Below are positions 1 to 8,232 of a DNA stretch of 64,000 nt, piece after piece. The stretch is from Marispirochaeta sp. (GTDB lineage: Bacteria > Spirochaetota > Spirochaetia > JC444 > Marispirochaetaceae). The stretch spans positions 992,001 through 1,056,000 of the forward strand of contig NZ_OY764209.1 of NCBI RefSeq assembly GCF_963668165.1. Reading direction: 5' to 3'. The notes beneath the pieces were generated by a model, which worked only from the letters and a program-made list of their open reading frames with translations, was not told the DNA's origin and made no database searches. Each line of letters starts with the position of its first letter. The first letter of the stretch is position 1. Made by a program: the position numbers and the translations under genes.

Positions 1-892
1 TATGGAAGGCGGATAAATGCAGGGGAATCATTGAGCTGTCAGAGGAAAGCCCGGGGACAAGGGCCTCAATAAAGGCAAGAAAGGGGAAAAAGACAGCCAG
101 CATCCAGACAACACCGACAAGGTTGAATACCATATGGGCCCTGGCAGAACGCTTTGCTTCGGCCTTCATGGGAAGTGAGGCTAAAAATGCCGTAACGGTT
201 GTACCGATATTCTCCCCCAGAACTATGGCTGCCGCAATGGGAAAATCGATCCATCCCTTGTATGCCATGGTTAAGGTCAGAGCCATAGCCGCGGAAGAGG
301 ACTGAAGTATTACCGTCAACACGCCTCCCACCAGCACAAACAGGAGTATTGAAAGATACCCAAGGGAGGTAAAACGGGTCAGGAACGCAAGAATTTCAGG
401 ATTACTGCCGATATCAGGAACCGATTCCTTCATTAGATGGAGACCGAGAAAAAGCAGACCGAATCCGATAAGAGCCTCTGCCAGGTCCCGTCGCTTCTCG
501 GAACGACTGAAATAGAGGGGAATGGCGATGGCAATTGCCGGGAGAGCGAAACTGGTTATCTTTACCTTAAAACCGAATATGGAAACCATCCAGGCCGTCA
601 GGGTGGTGCCGATATTGGCCCCCATGATTACCCCGATGGACTGCTGCAAATTCACAAGACCGGCGTTTACAAGGCTTACCAGAATAACCGTTGTAGCTGA
701 GGAGGACTGCACAATGCAGGTTGCTGCAAGTCCGGTAAATACCCCCATTATTCTGTTCGTTGTAAGGGTTCCCAGGAGCGACTTGAGCTTATCTCCGGAG
801 CGTTTGTGAATTCCATCGCTCATGGACTTCATACCGATCAGGAATATGCCAAGCCCTCCCAAAAGGTTAAGGATCTGGAAAATTACAGACAT
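1..892 (-). CDS. Na/Pi cotransporter family protein (C-terminus cut off by window edge)
   Basis: The minus-strand frame opens at the ATG whose complement is at 890-892 and stays open to the window edge, about 297 codons. The product is hydrophobic throughout and carries the two inverted-repeat signatures of the Na_Pi_cotrans family (NptA type): VQSSSATTVILV near residue 60 and LQSSSAAMALTL in the second half, with GANIGTT and GENIGTT after them. Family members import phosphate with sodium across the inner membrane. Many carry a C-terminal PhoU-like domain, which would lie outside the window. The family call is firm; the phosphate substrate is inferred. Confidence 0.85.
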   Translation of the reverse strand, partial: MSVIFQILNLLGGLGIFLIGMKSMSDGIHKRSGDKLKSLLGTLTTNRIMGVFTGLAATCIVQSSSATTVILVSLVNAGLVNLQQSIGVIMGANIGTTLTAWMVSIFGFKVKITSFALPAIAIAIPLYFSRSEKRRDLAEALIGFGLLFLGLHLMKESVPDIGSNPEILAFLTRFTSLGYLSILLFVLVGGVLTVILQSSSAAMALTLTMAYKGWIDFPIAAAIVLGENIGTTVTAFLASLPMKAEAKRSARAHMVFNLVGVVWMLAVFFPFLAFIEALVPGLSSDSSMIPLHLSAFH

Positions 893-1069
893 GACGGCTC
901 CATCGGATCAAGGTTTAGACTCCATACGGGAGTTCTTTCATTTTGTATCATAAATTTCGGGATTATTGGAATAGCAGACACTTTTCCGCTGTGGACCTTC
1001 CAGAATCCAGGGTAATACAGAGCCGGGACTTTCAGATCGGTCGGAAAATGTTATACTTTACTACCAGAG

Positions 1070-1999
1070 ATGAAAGCACAGATTTTTACAATTACAGTTT
1101 TAACCCTTTTTCTCGGCATGCATGCTGTCGCGGAGGGTACCATGGAGACAGCGGCGGGGACAACTACAGAAACGCGGCGACAGGCAACTATTCATGTTCC
1201 CGCAGATTACGGGAGCACACCGGACCAGCTTGTCCGCGTAATTCTCCCTCTGCTTCAGGAAAACCTGCCCTTCCCTGTTTCGATTAAAAACAGCCCCGGC
1301 GTTTCCCCATTCTCTGCAGGTCCTGAATCCTCCGCATTTTCCGCCAATGGACATACCTGGCTCGGCGGAAACATAAGCGCATTTCTGGAGTCCCCGGACT
1401 CTGAGACGCGAATATTTACTGTCTTTGAGGTACCTGTTGTTCTTGCTGCAGCACCATCCTCTCCCCTGGTCAGTTTTCCGGACTTTCTATACCCTCCTCC
1501 AGGTGCACCACCCCTTGACTGCGTGGTAAGCCCCGCTGCCTTGAGCATAGAAAAGAGTACCGCACAGAGAATCGGCACTGATCCCGGAACCAGACATATC
1601 CGGCTTATGGAATCGGAACTTGTTTCAGGCCTGGAGGCGACCATACAGGGCAAAGCTCCCTGTATGGCAGCTCTTTCGGTTGAACTGACGGAGATGATGA
1701 GAATCGGGAAGCTCAAAGGACTGGCGGTCCTGTCAACTGTGCCGCTGAGAATAGAAGGCTACGGAGCGGTGCCCCCTGTCAGCTACTGGGAGAATGATTA
1801 TTCGCCGAAACCAGACTATTTTGGTATATTATTACCCGAAAACACTCCCCGGGAGACCCTGGACATGATTACTGCTCTTTGGAAGAACAGGATCTTTGAA
1901 TCAAAAGAACTGGCCTCCTACGCAGCGGAGCGAGGTCTTGTATTCAATCCCCGGATAGCCGGGCATGATACAGCCGACAGGACGCTTCCTCAGAAGTAA
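1070..1999 (+). CDS. Bug/TctC-family periplasmic solute-binding protein, orphan
   Basis: A 309-residue protein with an N-terminal signal peptide ending near AVAEG. The layout matches Bug/TctC receptors of tripartite tricarboxylate transporters: an early segment (GSTPDQLVRVILPLL, then VSIKNSPG), a G-H-T-W-L-G-G segment where the family has DGYTLLLG, and a C-terminal FGILLPENTPRETLDMI segment. These proteins bind carboxylates in the periplasm. The usual TctA/TctB membrane partners are absent within the window. A possible -10 (TATACT, 1052-1057) lies only about 12 bases before the start codon. It is more divergent than typical members, so the substrate is unknown. Confidence 0.6.
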   Translation: MKAQIFTITVLTLFLGMHAVAEGTMETAAGTTTETRRQATIHVPADYGSTPDQLVRVILPLLQENLPFPVSIKNSPGVSPFSAGPESSAFSANGHTWLGGNISAFLESPDSETRIFTVFEVPVVLAAAPSSPLVSFPDFLYPPPGAPPLDCVVSPAALSIEKSTAQRIGTDPGTRHIRLMESELVSGLEATIQGKAPCMAALSVELTEMMRIGKLKGLAVLSTVPLRIEGYGAVPPVSYWENDYSPKPDYFGILLPENTPRETLDMITALWKNRIFESKELASYAAERGLVFNPRIAGHDTADRTLPQK

Positions 2000-2023
2000 T
2001 AAATTAAGGAGACAACAAAGCCG

Positions 2024-2338
2024 ATGAACCGGCATTACGACGAGTTTTCCCGTTTTTTCAAGGCTCTGGGTGACCCCAGCCGCCTTCAACTGGTCCATAT
2101 ATTGCTGCAGGCCGAAGGCAGCCTCAGCGTCAGCGCACTGGGTGAGCAGGTAAGTATCGGTCAGTCAACGGTCAGCCAGCATCTGCGGATACTGAAGGAT
2201 GCCGGAGTTATTCGGGCGGAGCGGCGCGGAGCATCCATCTACTACCGGATAGACCGCCCCCGCCTGCGGGAGATGGGACACCGTTTTCATTCCCTCTTTG
2301 GTTCCCTCCTCTACGAAGGAGAAGCTACTCCATTTTAA
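2024..2338 (+). CDS. ArsR-family winged-helix transcriptional regulator
   Basis: A 104-residue one-domain protein. Residues 8-90 form the ArsR fold: FKALGDPSRLQLVHIL, then the recognition helix region GQSTVSQHLRILKDAGVI, then the wing RRGASIYYRI. No cysteine pair of the ELCVCDL metal-site type is visible, so a metal-sensing role is not supported. A good ribosome site (AAGGAG, about 2007-2012) precedes the ATG. It starts 24 bases after the Bug-like gene, suggesting co-transcription. Its 3' end overlaps pheT tail to tail by 14 bases. The target is unknown. Confidence 0.8.
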   Translation: MNRHYDEFSRFFKALGDPSRLQLVHILLQAEGSLSVSALGEQVSIGQSTVSQHLRILKDAGVIRAERRGASIYYRIDRPRLREMGHRFHSLFGSLLYEGEATPF

Positions 2339-4772
2339 GGGGATAACCGGCCTTTTCCGCTGCATCAATCAGCTTCTTCTGGGCCTGCTCAAGGAATTCC
2401 CCGCTCAAGGTCTTTTCAGGATCAAAAAAGGTCGCCCGAACCGTGACGGCCCTGCGACCATCACCTAGATCAAAGACATCCGCCACCCTGCACCCGGCAA
2501 GTTCTTTCAGCTTCGCACTCTCCACGGCTTTCAGAATAGCTGCAGCCCGGTTTTCCTTAGCGGCGATGACGGTAAAGTCAAATATAGAATGAGGAAAACG
2601 CGGCAGTGGTTTATACACAGTCCGGTCGGGTCTTGAATCCTCTTCAAAAAGGGACAGATCCAGGACAATAAGGGTACAGTATCCCTTGGCCTTGAATGCC
2701 CGCATTGTCAAAGGATGGATCGTGGTAATCATACCCGCGGGTTTTCCCTTAATCTGGATATCCAGGGTCTCAAAGGGATGAATTCCCGGCCAGTCCCGGG
2801 GAATCGCCGGATTGGAAAGGTTTGCCGTCTTTCCTTTTTGCACCGCCGGATCCACCAGCCGATAAGAGAGCCGCAGGAAGTTAAGCAGGCGATCGGCGGT
2901 ATTGGCGGCATCCATGAAACGAGAGGCCTGACGGTCGTAAAACGCCGCGGCAAAGAAGTTCCGTTCACAGGAAAAATCCTCTTTGGACGCAGAGTAGCCC
3001 CGGCCGATTTCGAACATGGCAAAACGGTTAAAATGCCTGCTGTTGTCCGCAGCGGCTTCCAGAAAGCCCGGAACCAGACTGGGGCGCATACGGCCCATAT
3101 CCTTGCTCAAGGCATTCGCCAGCTGCAGTTCGGTATTTTTCTCCGGCCAGCCCACCTTATCAAGCAGAGCTTTACCGATCAGGGGATAGGTTATTACCTC
3201 GTGGGCGTTCCCGTGGAGCACCATAAAGTCCTGAATAGACCGTTCAAGGCGCTTAGGGTTCGGCAGTCGCACCGCTTCAATCTTCCACTCCGGCGGCTGG
3301 GCGGGAATGGAGTTGTAGCCGTACATACGGCCGATCTCCTCGATCAGGTCTGCGTCGCACTCCACATCCTTGGTCGCCCGAAAGCTTGGAACCGTAACAG
3401 CGTATCCCTCGGCTGTTTCCCTGACACCGAAGTCCAGGGATTCCAGGATCTCCCGCACCCGGGACCGTTCCAGTGAGCAGCCCAGGAGGGTCTCAACCTT
3501 GCTGTGCTTGAGATCGATCAGCGGGGCCTGCCACTCAGTGAGGTTGATTCCATCATATTCGAGGTTCCCCTCAATCTCTGCGCCGGGATTCAGTTCCAGC
3601 AGAAGCTCGAGAATGCGCAGAGCCGTCGGTTCCAGCATCATCGGATCAAGGCTTTTCTCATAGCGCAGAGAGGAGTCGGTCCTGAGGCCGATGCGCGTAG
3701 AACTCTTTCGCACTCCCGCATCGATAAAGTTGGCCACCTCGACAAAAACTTCGGTGGTTTTTTCGGTAACCCCGCTGTTTAAGCCCCCCATGATTCCCGC
3801 AATCACAAGAGGCTTTACCCCATCGGCAATGACTGTATCTTCGGCTTCCAGGTGCCGGGTCTGCTCGTCCAGGGTAACAAACTCTTCCCGGTTCCGTACA
3901 CGCCGTACGATGATAGTCCCTTTCTCTATGCTCTGCCGGTCGAATATATGATTCGGCTGTCCCATCTCCAGCATTACGTAGTTCGAGATATCAACGATAC
4001 TGTTGATGGGACGCAGACCGCAGTCAAGGAGCCGCTTCTGCATCCATTGGGGACTTTCTGCGACGTTGATCCCGTTTACCGTATAGCCGTAATAGGCCCG
4101 GCAGCAGGAGTCGGGGTCCACTTTCACGCTCACCGGAGACGTCCCCTTACCGAAACGGGAACGCATCTTCTGCTGCCACGCAGTGTCGAAAGGATGTTTC
4201 AAGGGGACCTTGAAGGCTGCGGCGAATTCCCGGGCCATACCGTAGTGACCCCATAGATCAGGCCTGTGGGTAATCGATTTGTTGTCGATGTCCAGCACCA
4301 CCGTCGGTTTTGAGTCCAGGTATTCCGCCATGGTCATACCGATCCTGGCGCCGCTTTCAAGCTCCATCAGCCCTTCATGGCTGTCCGACAGTCCCAGCTC
4401 GTCTTCAGCACAGAGCATGCCTTCAGAGAGGATCCCCCGGATCTTTTTCGGCTCCAGGGTAAAACCGATGGGTAAAGTCGTTCCGATGGGTGCGTAAGGG
4501 ACCCTCATCCCGATAGCGCAGTTCGGCGCTCCGCAGACTACCCGGCCTTTGCCTGCCGGGCCCGCGTCAAAGGAGACCAGCTGCAGCTTGTCCGCGTCAG
4601 GATGGGCTTCGATACCTGTGATCGTCGCCACACAGGTCTCTTCCAGCACCCTGCCGCTTTCCAGAACATCTTCAACCTCGCAGGCACTCAAAGTAAAGCG
4701 TTCTGCCAGTTTATGGGAGCTCATTGCAGGCAGTTCAACATAATCATGAATCCAGTCCATGGAAATCTTCAC
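2325..4772 (-). CDS. pheT: Phenylalanine--tRNA ligase beta subunit
   Basis: An 815-residue protein of the usual length for bacterial PheT. It starts MKISMDWIHDYVELP, has the N-terminal tRNA-binding OB domain (VATITGIEAHPDADKLQLV), the B3/B4 editing region (NKSITHRPDLWGHYGMAREF), the B5 domain (VDISNYVMLEMGQPNHIFD earlier) and a C-terminal anticodon-binding FDX-ACB domain (LPRFPHSIFDFTV). It forms the alpha2-beta2 synthetase with PheS and edits mis-charged Tyr. It starts 10 bases after pheS and shares the attenuated promoter. Confidence is very high. Confidence 0.97.
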   Translation of the reverse strand: MKISMDWIHDYVELPAMSSHKLAERFTLSACEVEDVLESGRVLEETCVATITGIEAHPDADKLQLVSFDAGPAGKGRVVCGAPNCAIGMRVPYAPIGTTLPIGFTLEPKKIRGILSEGMLCAEDELGLSDSHEGLMELESGARIGMTMAEYLDSKPTVVLDIDNKSITHRPDLWGHYGMAREFAAAFKVPLKHPFDTAWQQKMRSRFGKGTSPVSVKVDPDSCCRAYYGYTVNGINVAESPQWMQKRLLDCGLRPINSIVDISNYVMLEMGQPNHIFDRQSIEKGTIIVRRVRNREEFVTLDEQTRHLEAEDTVIADGVKPLVIAGIMGGLNSGVTEKTTEVFVEVANFIDAGVRKSSTRIGLRTDSSLRYEKSLDPMMLEPTALRILELLLELNPGAEIEGNLEYDGINLTEWQAPLIDLKHSKVETLLGCSLERSRVREILESLDFGVRETAEGYAVTVPSFRATKDVECDADLIEEIGRMYGYNSIPAQPPEWKIEAVRLPNPKRLERSIQDFMVLHGNAHEVITYPLIGKALLDKVGWPEKNTELQLANALSKDMGRMRPSLVPGFLEAAADNSRHFNRFAMFEIGRGYSASKEDFSCERNFFAAAFYDRQASRFMDAANTADRLLNFLRLSYRLVDPAVQKGKTANLSNPAIPRDWPGIHPFETLDIQIKGKPAGMITTIHPLTMRAFKAKGYCTLIVLDLSLFEEDSRPDRTVYKPLPRFPHSIFDFTVIAAKENRAAAILKAVESAKLKELAGCRVADVFDLGDGRRAVTVRATFFDPEKTLSGEFLEQAQKKLIDAAEKAGYPLKME

Positions 4773-4782
4773 AGCAGTCCTC

Positions 4783-5826
4783 CTAGTAGGCCTTGAACTG
4801 AGAGACGAAGCGCAGGTCCCCAGAACGCAGATGCCGAATATTGTCGATGCCGTAGCGCATCATTACCAGACGGTCCCAACCCATACCAAAAGCGAAGCCC
4901 GAGTAGACATCGGGATCGATATTGCCGTACCTCAGCACCCGGGGATGAACCATACCGCAGCCCAGGGCTTCAACCCAGCCTACCTGCTTGCAGACCGAAC
5001 AGCCCTTTCCGCCGCAGAGCAGACATTTGTAGTCCAGCTCAAAGCCGGGTTCCACAAAAGGGAAGTACCCCGGCCGCAGCCGTACCTCGAGCTCTTTATG
5101 AAAGATCTCCGAAAGCAGGGTCTTCAGAAAATGGACAAGATGAGCAACGGAAACACCTTCTCCCACCATCATGCCTTCTATCTGCCGGAAGGCTGCTTCG
5201 TGGGAGGCGTCAATGGCCTCGTTGCGAAAGACCTCCCCGGGACCGACAAACTTGAAGGGAGGCCGGTGCTTCTCCATACCCCGCACCTGGATCGGGGAGG
5301 TATGGGTCCTCAGCAGGTGGTGCATATCGGAAAACCAGAAGGTGTCCTGCATGTCCCGGGCGGGATGGTTGGCGGGAAGATTGAGGGCCTCGAAGTTATA
5401 GTAGTCACTTTCGATGTGGGGGCCGTCAAGAATATCGAATCCCATGGAGATAAAGATATCCTCAACCTCCCGGCCGATGGCGGTCAGGGGATGATAGCCG
5501 GCACTGCCCAGGCCCTGATCACGGAGAGAATCAAGCAGACTGATGTCCTGCCGTTCCGCGGCCAGCCTGCGGTCGATCTCCTCCCGCTCGATCCGGACGG
5601 CGGCCTCATCTATTTCGACGAGGATCTTCTGTTTCAATTCGTTGGAGCGGGATCCAACGGTTTTGCGTTCCTCCGGGGTCGCATCCTTGAGGCTTTTAAG
5701 AATTTCGTTCAGTCTGCCCTTCTTGCCCAGGTACTCCGCCTTGATGGTCGCCACCTCGGCACCGGTGGACGCAGCGCCGATTTCACGGGAAAACTCGGCG
5801 TACAGGCTTTCTAAGCGTTCCTCCAT
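4783..5826 (-). CDS. pheS: Phenylalanine--tRNA ligase alpha subunit
   Basis: A 347-residue class II synthetase catalytic subunit that charges tRNA-Phe. An N-terminal coiled-coil tRNA-binding arm (residues 1-90) is followed by the class II core: motif 2 region GPGEVFRNEAIDASHEAAF, then FGMGWDRLVMMRYGI as motif 3. One insertion carries paired cysteines (CLLCGGKGCSVC), a zinc-ribbon-like addition seen in some bacteria. The start is fixed by AAGGAG (complement of 5833-5838) before the ATG. Expression is probably controlled by the upstream Phe leader and terminator. Confidence 0.97.
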   Translation of the reverse strand: MEERLESLYAEFSREIGAASTGAEVATIKAEYLGKKGRLNEILKSLKDATPEERKTVGSRSNELKQKILVEIDEAAVRIEREEIDRRLAAERQDISLLDSLRDQGLGSAGYHPLTAIGREVEDIFISMGFDILDGPHIESDYYNFEALNLPANHPARDMQDTFWFSDMHHLLRTHTSPIQVRGMEKHRPPFKFVGPGEVFRNEAIDASHEAAFRQIEGMMVGEGVSVAHLVHFLKTLLSEIFHKELEVRLRPGYFPFVEPGFELDYKCLLCGGKGCSVCKQVGWVEALGCGMVHPRVLRYGNIDPDVYSGFAFGMGWDRLVMMRYGIDNIRHLRSGDLRFVSQFKAY

Positions 5827-5846
5827 GGAAATACTCCTTTATAAAT

Positions 5847-5886
5847 AAAAAAGGCGGGCCCCTCCTCTTTCAAGGAGAAACCCGCC
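5847..5886 (-). terminator. Attenuator terminator of pheST
   Basis: On the minus strand the stem GGCGGG...CCCGCC (5881-5886 with 5853-5858) encloses CTCCT...AGGAG with a 6-base loop and is followed by six Ts (complement of 5847-5852). It lies between the Phe leader peptide and the pheS ribosome site, the standard position for transcription attenuation. Confidence 0.85.
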
Positions 5887-5910
5887 GCGTTTTCGCCAAT
5901 CACACCACGA

Positions 5911-5988
5911 TCAAGGCAACCCGGGTCCCTCCTGGGTGCTAAAAAAGAAAAAAAAGAAGGAAAAAATTATGCCGTGCATACCCATCAT
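5911..5988 (-). CDS. Phe-rich leader peptide of the pheST attenuator
   Basis: A 25-codon frame encodes MMGMHGII, then F-S-F-F-F-F-F-F, then STQEGPGLP and a TGA stop. Seven of eight consecutive codons (5941-5964) are Phe. Enterobacterial PheM also ends with a Phe run followed by Ser-Thr. Downstream lies a terminator (5853-5886) in front of pheS. The run AGGAGG (complement of 5928-5933) sits just after the Phe codons and can pair with CUCCU in the 5' arm of the terminator. Low charged tRNA-Phe would therefore be expected to favour read-through. The first ATG lies only about 9 bases after the -10 box, so translation may be almost leaderless; ATG 5985 or 5979 could also be used. Confidence 0.8.
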   Translation of the reverse strand: MMGMHGIIFSFFFFFFSTQEGPGLP

Positions 5989-5997
5989 GGTGTCTTT

Positions 5998-6025
5998 ATT
6001 ATAGCAACGAGGGCGATACTGTCAA
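5998..6025 (-). promoter_or_regulatory. Consensus sigma-70 promoter of pheST
   Basis: Perfect -35 TTGACA (complement of 6020-6025) and perfect -10 TATAAT (complement of 5998-6003), with a 16-base spacer. Transcription should start near 5990, right at the first ATG of the leader peptide. Confidence 0.85.
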
Positions 6026-6148
6026 GAAGGAGACAAAACTCAAAAGCAGAGAGCGAGAATGAAAGGAGGTCGCTCACAAGGTAAACAACAGTTCATACTG
6101 CATCAGGCTCACCCTTTCGCCCTGCGGAATATGGGAAATGGTACCATT

Positions 6149-6322
6149 CAGTTCTACCTTCGTCAGCAGAACCTGAGCACGCCGGTAAAACAGGCACTTC
6201 AGAGGGTACAGTAACTCTCTGCCACCGCGGCAGAAGCCCGACAGGAGCGGATACGGGCCAACATGGCCGATTTCGATAGCTACATCGGCAGCCTGAAAAT
6301 CGAATACCCCGCGTCCAGATAG
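6149..6322 (+). pseudogene. Degenerate C-terminal gene remnant with in-frame stop
   Basis: One frame reads QFYLRQQNLSTPVKQALQRV, then Q and a TAA at about 6212, then continues as LSATAAEARQERIRANMADF and SYIGSLKIEYPASR before a TAG at 6320. The composition on both sides of the stop is protein-like (amphipathic, coiled-coil character), which suggests the C-terminus of a decayed gene. It faintly recalls the C-terminal part of DUF4139 proteins, but I cannot assign it. No start codon or ribosome site belongs to it. Confidence 0.35.
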
Positions 6323-6404
6323 CCTGCTATGGCCGGACGCCCCGACATCTCCCCCTTGAGCGGAATTCCCAGCTGCTTCGCAGCTTCGATGTCAACCTTT
6401 CATT

Positions 6405-6557
6405 CATTACCACTTTATCTGCAAAAAATGCGGAGCGGTCCGGGATATGGATATTCACTTTGACACATCTCTCGAAAAAAGGTTTCGTAACACGCCGGTT
6501 TCAAGGTACACAAACATCGCCTCGATTTCTGCAGCCTTTGTGAGCAGTGCAGGATAA
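6405..6557 (+). pseudogene. Fur/PerR-family regulator remnant
   Basis: The frame reads HYHFICKKCGAVRDMDIHFD, then TSLEKRFRNTP and on to a stop at 6555. The H-x-H-F-I-C-x-x-C-G segment followed by D-x-D-I is the metal-binding junction between the DNA-binding and dimerisation domains of Fur/PerR proteins. The N-terminal winged helix is missing, and the last residues do not keep the family's second CxxC, so this is a fragment. It is the only clearly recognisable gene trace in the gene-poor 6.06-6.77 kb stretch. Confidence 0.5.
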
Positions 6558-6589
6558 AGTAAGGGTTGTTTCAGTTGCAGATTGCATGT

Positions 6590-6653
6590 AGGCGGCTTCT
6601 TTGCGTGAGTCTGGTGGCTCAAACACACGATACCCAAAGACAGCCGCCTTTTC
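6590..6653 (+). other. Long structured hairpin, possible terminator or small RNA
   Basis: Arms AGGCGGCT (6590-6597) and AGCCGCCT (6642-6649) pair perfectly. Inside them CTTTG (6599-6603) pairs with CAAAG (6635-6639) and CGTG (6604-6607) with CACG (6626-6629). Four Ts follow on the plus strand. It could end a plus-strand transcript or be a small structured RNA; no gene is attached to it. Confidence 0.4.
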
Positions 6654-6663
6654 TATGTCCGCG

Positions 6664-6693
6664 GGCCCACCCGGGGGTGCCTGCGGGTGGGCC
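6664..6693. repeat. Perfect 9-bp GC-rich inverted repeat
   Basis: GGCCCACCC (6664-6672) and GGGTGGGCC (6685-6693) form a 9-bp stem with a 12-base loop. There is no T run on either side, so a simple intrinsic terminator is not supported. It lies about 80 bases beyond the 3' end of the xylulokinase gene and could protect that mRNA end. Confidence 0.4.
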
Positions 6694-6772
6694 TGGTCAT
6701 AACTCTACCTTCACCCTTTTGCTTCTTGGACTTGAATATAACCAGGTTGTTTCGGAAACACTAAACAATTCC

Positions 6773-8212
6773 TTAGTCCAGACCTGGAACTGTTGAAATA
6801 ATCCGATAAAACTCTTTCTGCCTGCTGTAATAATCATTCATCCAGGGGAAGTTTCCGACAGCCTCTTCAGTGTATTCCACGTGGTCCGGGATAAAATTAC
6901 CTGCCGCCCGAGCCGCCATCATAGCCGCGCCGCGGACGCTACTGTCCCGGTGCTCGGATACCTGAAGCGGCCGGCCGAGCATCCCGGCAAGCAGCTTCCG
7001 CCAGAAAGGGTACCGTGCGCTGCCTCCTATAAAGCGGAACGTCCCTATAGAGCCGGAGCCGCTTTCTTCAAGAGTTTCCGCGCCGAGTCTAACGGAAGAG
7101 GCAACCCCCAGAAGAGCCGAAAGAGCCAGATCCTCTTTCTCGTGACTGATGGAAAGTCCTATCCATGCCCCCCGCGCATCGGGATTCATGTAGGGAGTCC
7201 GCTCACCGGAAAGATGGGGAATAAAGATGAGATCCCTCGGGCGTTCAAGACCATCTTTTTCGAGTTTCGTATAGAGCTCTTCCCAGTCAAATCCAAGCTG
7301 CCGCCGCACCCATTCCAAGGCAAGACCACCGTTGAGCATGGCAGCTATCTGGTATCGATATTCGGAAGAAACACCCTCAAAGATATTAAGATTCGCAGAA
7401 GAGGGAAGTTCGGCTCCCGGTACCGAACGGCTCACCTGGGCCGCGGTCCCGACCGAAATCTGGGCAGTAGCCGGATCGGTCAGTCCCGTCCCGTACATAG
7501 CAGCGGGCGTATCCCCGGCCCCGGTAACAACAGGGATGCCCGAAGGCAGCCCGAAACGCCGGGAAGCCTCTTCAGTGACAAATCCGGCTATATCCAGACC
7601 GGATTTGAGTTCCGGCAGGATATCTCCCCGAATGCCGAGATGATCGATCAGATTATGATACCAGCTCCGTTCGGTAAAATCGTAGAGGAGGGTCCCGCTT
7701 GCATCGGAGAAATCGCTGCAGCGGTCTCCGGTCAGGCTGGCCCTTACAAAATCTTTCGGCAGGAGTACTGTTTCGGTTTTATGATAGATCTCCGGCCGTT
7801 CGTCCCTGATCCAGAGCAGGCTCAGCCCCGCCATCCCGGCGGACACCGGGTTTCCGAGCCTGGTCTTCTCATCTCCCCTCAGGTAATTATAGTGTGAACA
7901 ATAGCGGCCGGCCCGCCGGTCCGCCCAGGTGATGGCCGCCATAAGCGGTTCCGGCGCACGGCCTTTTTCGCCGCGGCAGGGAATAATGCCGTGCATCTGG
8001 CCGGACAGCCCGATCGCTCTTATCTTATCCGTAAAGGGAAGTTCCTTCAGTCCGCTTTCAAGCGCGTCCAGCCAAATCAGGGGATCTATCTCCGCCCATC
8101 CGGGTTCCGGAGATATCACCGAATAAACCCGGCTTGCAATATGTTCGCTCCCATCCGGCTCAAGAAGCATAAGCTTCATCGAGCCGGTTCCAAGATCAAT
8201 CCCCAGAAACAT
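6773..8212 (-). CDS. xylB: FGGY-family carbohydrate kinase, probable xylulokinase
   Basis: A 479-residue sugar kinase of normal length. It begins MFLGIDLGTGSMKLMLL (phosphate-1 motif) and has the xylulokinase segment IGLSGQMHGII, the substrate region AITWADRRA and the second-domain ATP site (VVTGAGDTPAAMYGTG, ISVGTAAQVS). Xylulokinase makes xylulose 5-phosphate from xylulose and ATP. It is the last gene of the rbsB-rbsA-rbsC-kinase operon, 20 bases after the permease, so it probably phosphorylates the sugar this system imports. A related ketose or polyol kinase activity cannot be excluded. Confidence 0.8.
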   Translation of the reverse strand: MFLGIDLGTGSMKLMLLEPDGSEHIASRVYSVISPEPGWAEIDPLIWLDALESGLKELPFTDKIRAIGLSGQMHGIIPCRGEKGRAPEPLMAAITWADRRAGRYCSHYNYLRGDEKTRLGNPVSAGMAGLSLLWIRDERPEIYHKTETVLLPKDFVRASLTGDRCSDFSDASGTLLYDFTERSWYHNLIDHLGIRGDILPELKSGLDIAGFVTEEASRRFGLPSGIPVVTGAGDTPAAMYGTGLTDPATAQISVGTAAQVSRSVPGAELPSSANLNIFEGVSSEYRYQIAAMLNGGLALEWVRRQLGFDWEELYTKLEKDGLERPRDLIFIPHLSGERTPYMNPDARGAWIGLSISHEKEDLALSALLGVASSVRLGAETLEESGSGSIGTFRFIGGSARYPFWRKLLAGMLGRPLQVSEHRDSSVRGAAMMAARAAGNFIPDHVEYTEEAVGNFPWMNDYYSRQKEFYRIISTVPGLD

Positions 8213-8232
8213 GATAATGCATCACCTGCTGT

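Noticed and set aside
6664..6693. The GC-rich hairpin as a terminator of the xylulokinase operon
   Set aside because: No T run follows it on the minus strand, so simple intrinsic termination is not supported.
6455..6796. Short frames on both strands (60 and 76 codons) near 6.5-6.8 kb
   Set aside because: They cross hairpins and the Fur-type remnant in other frames, have no ribosome sites and no recognisable features.
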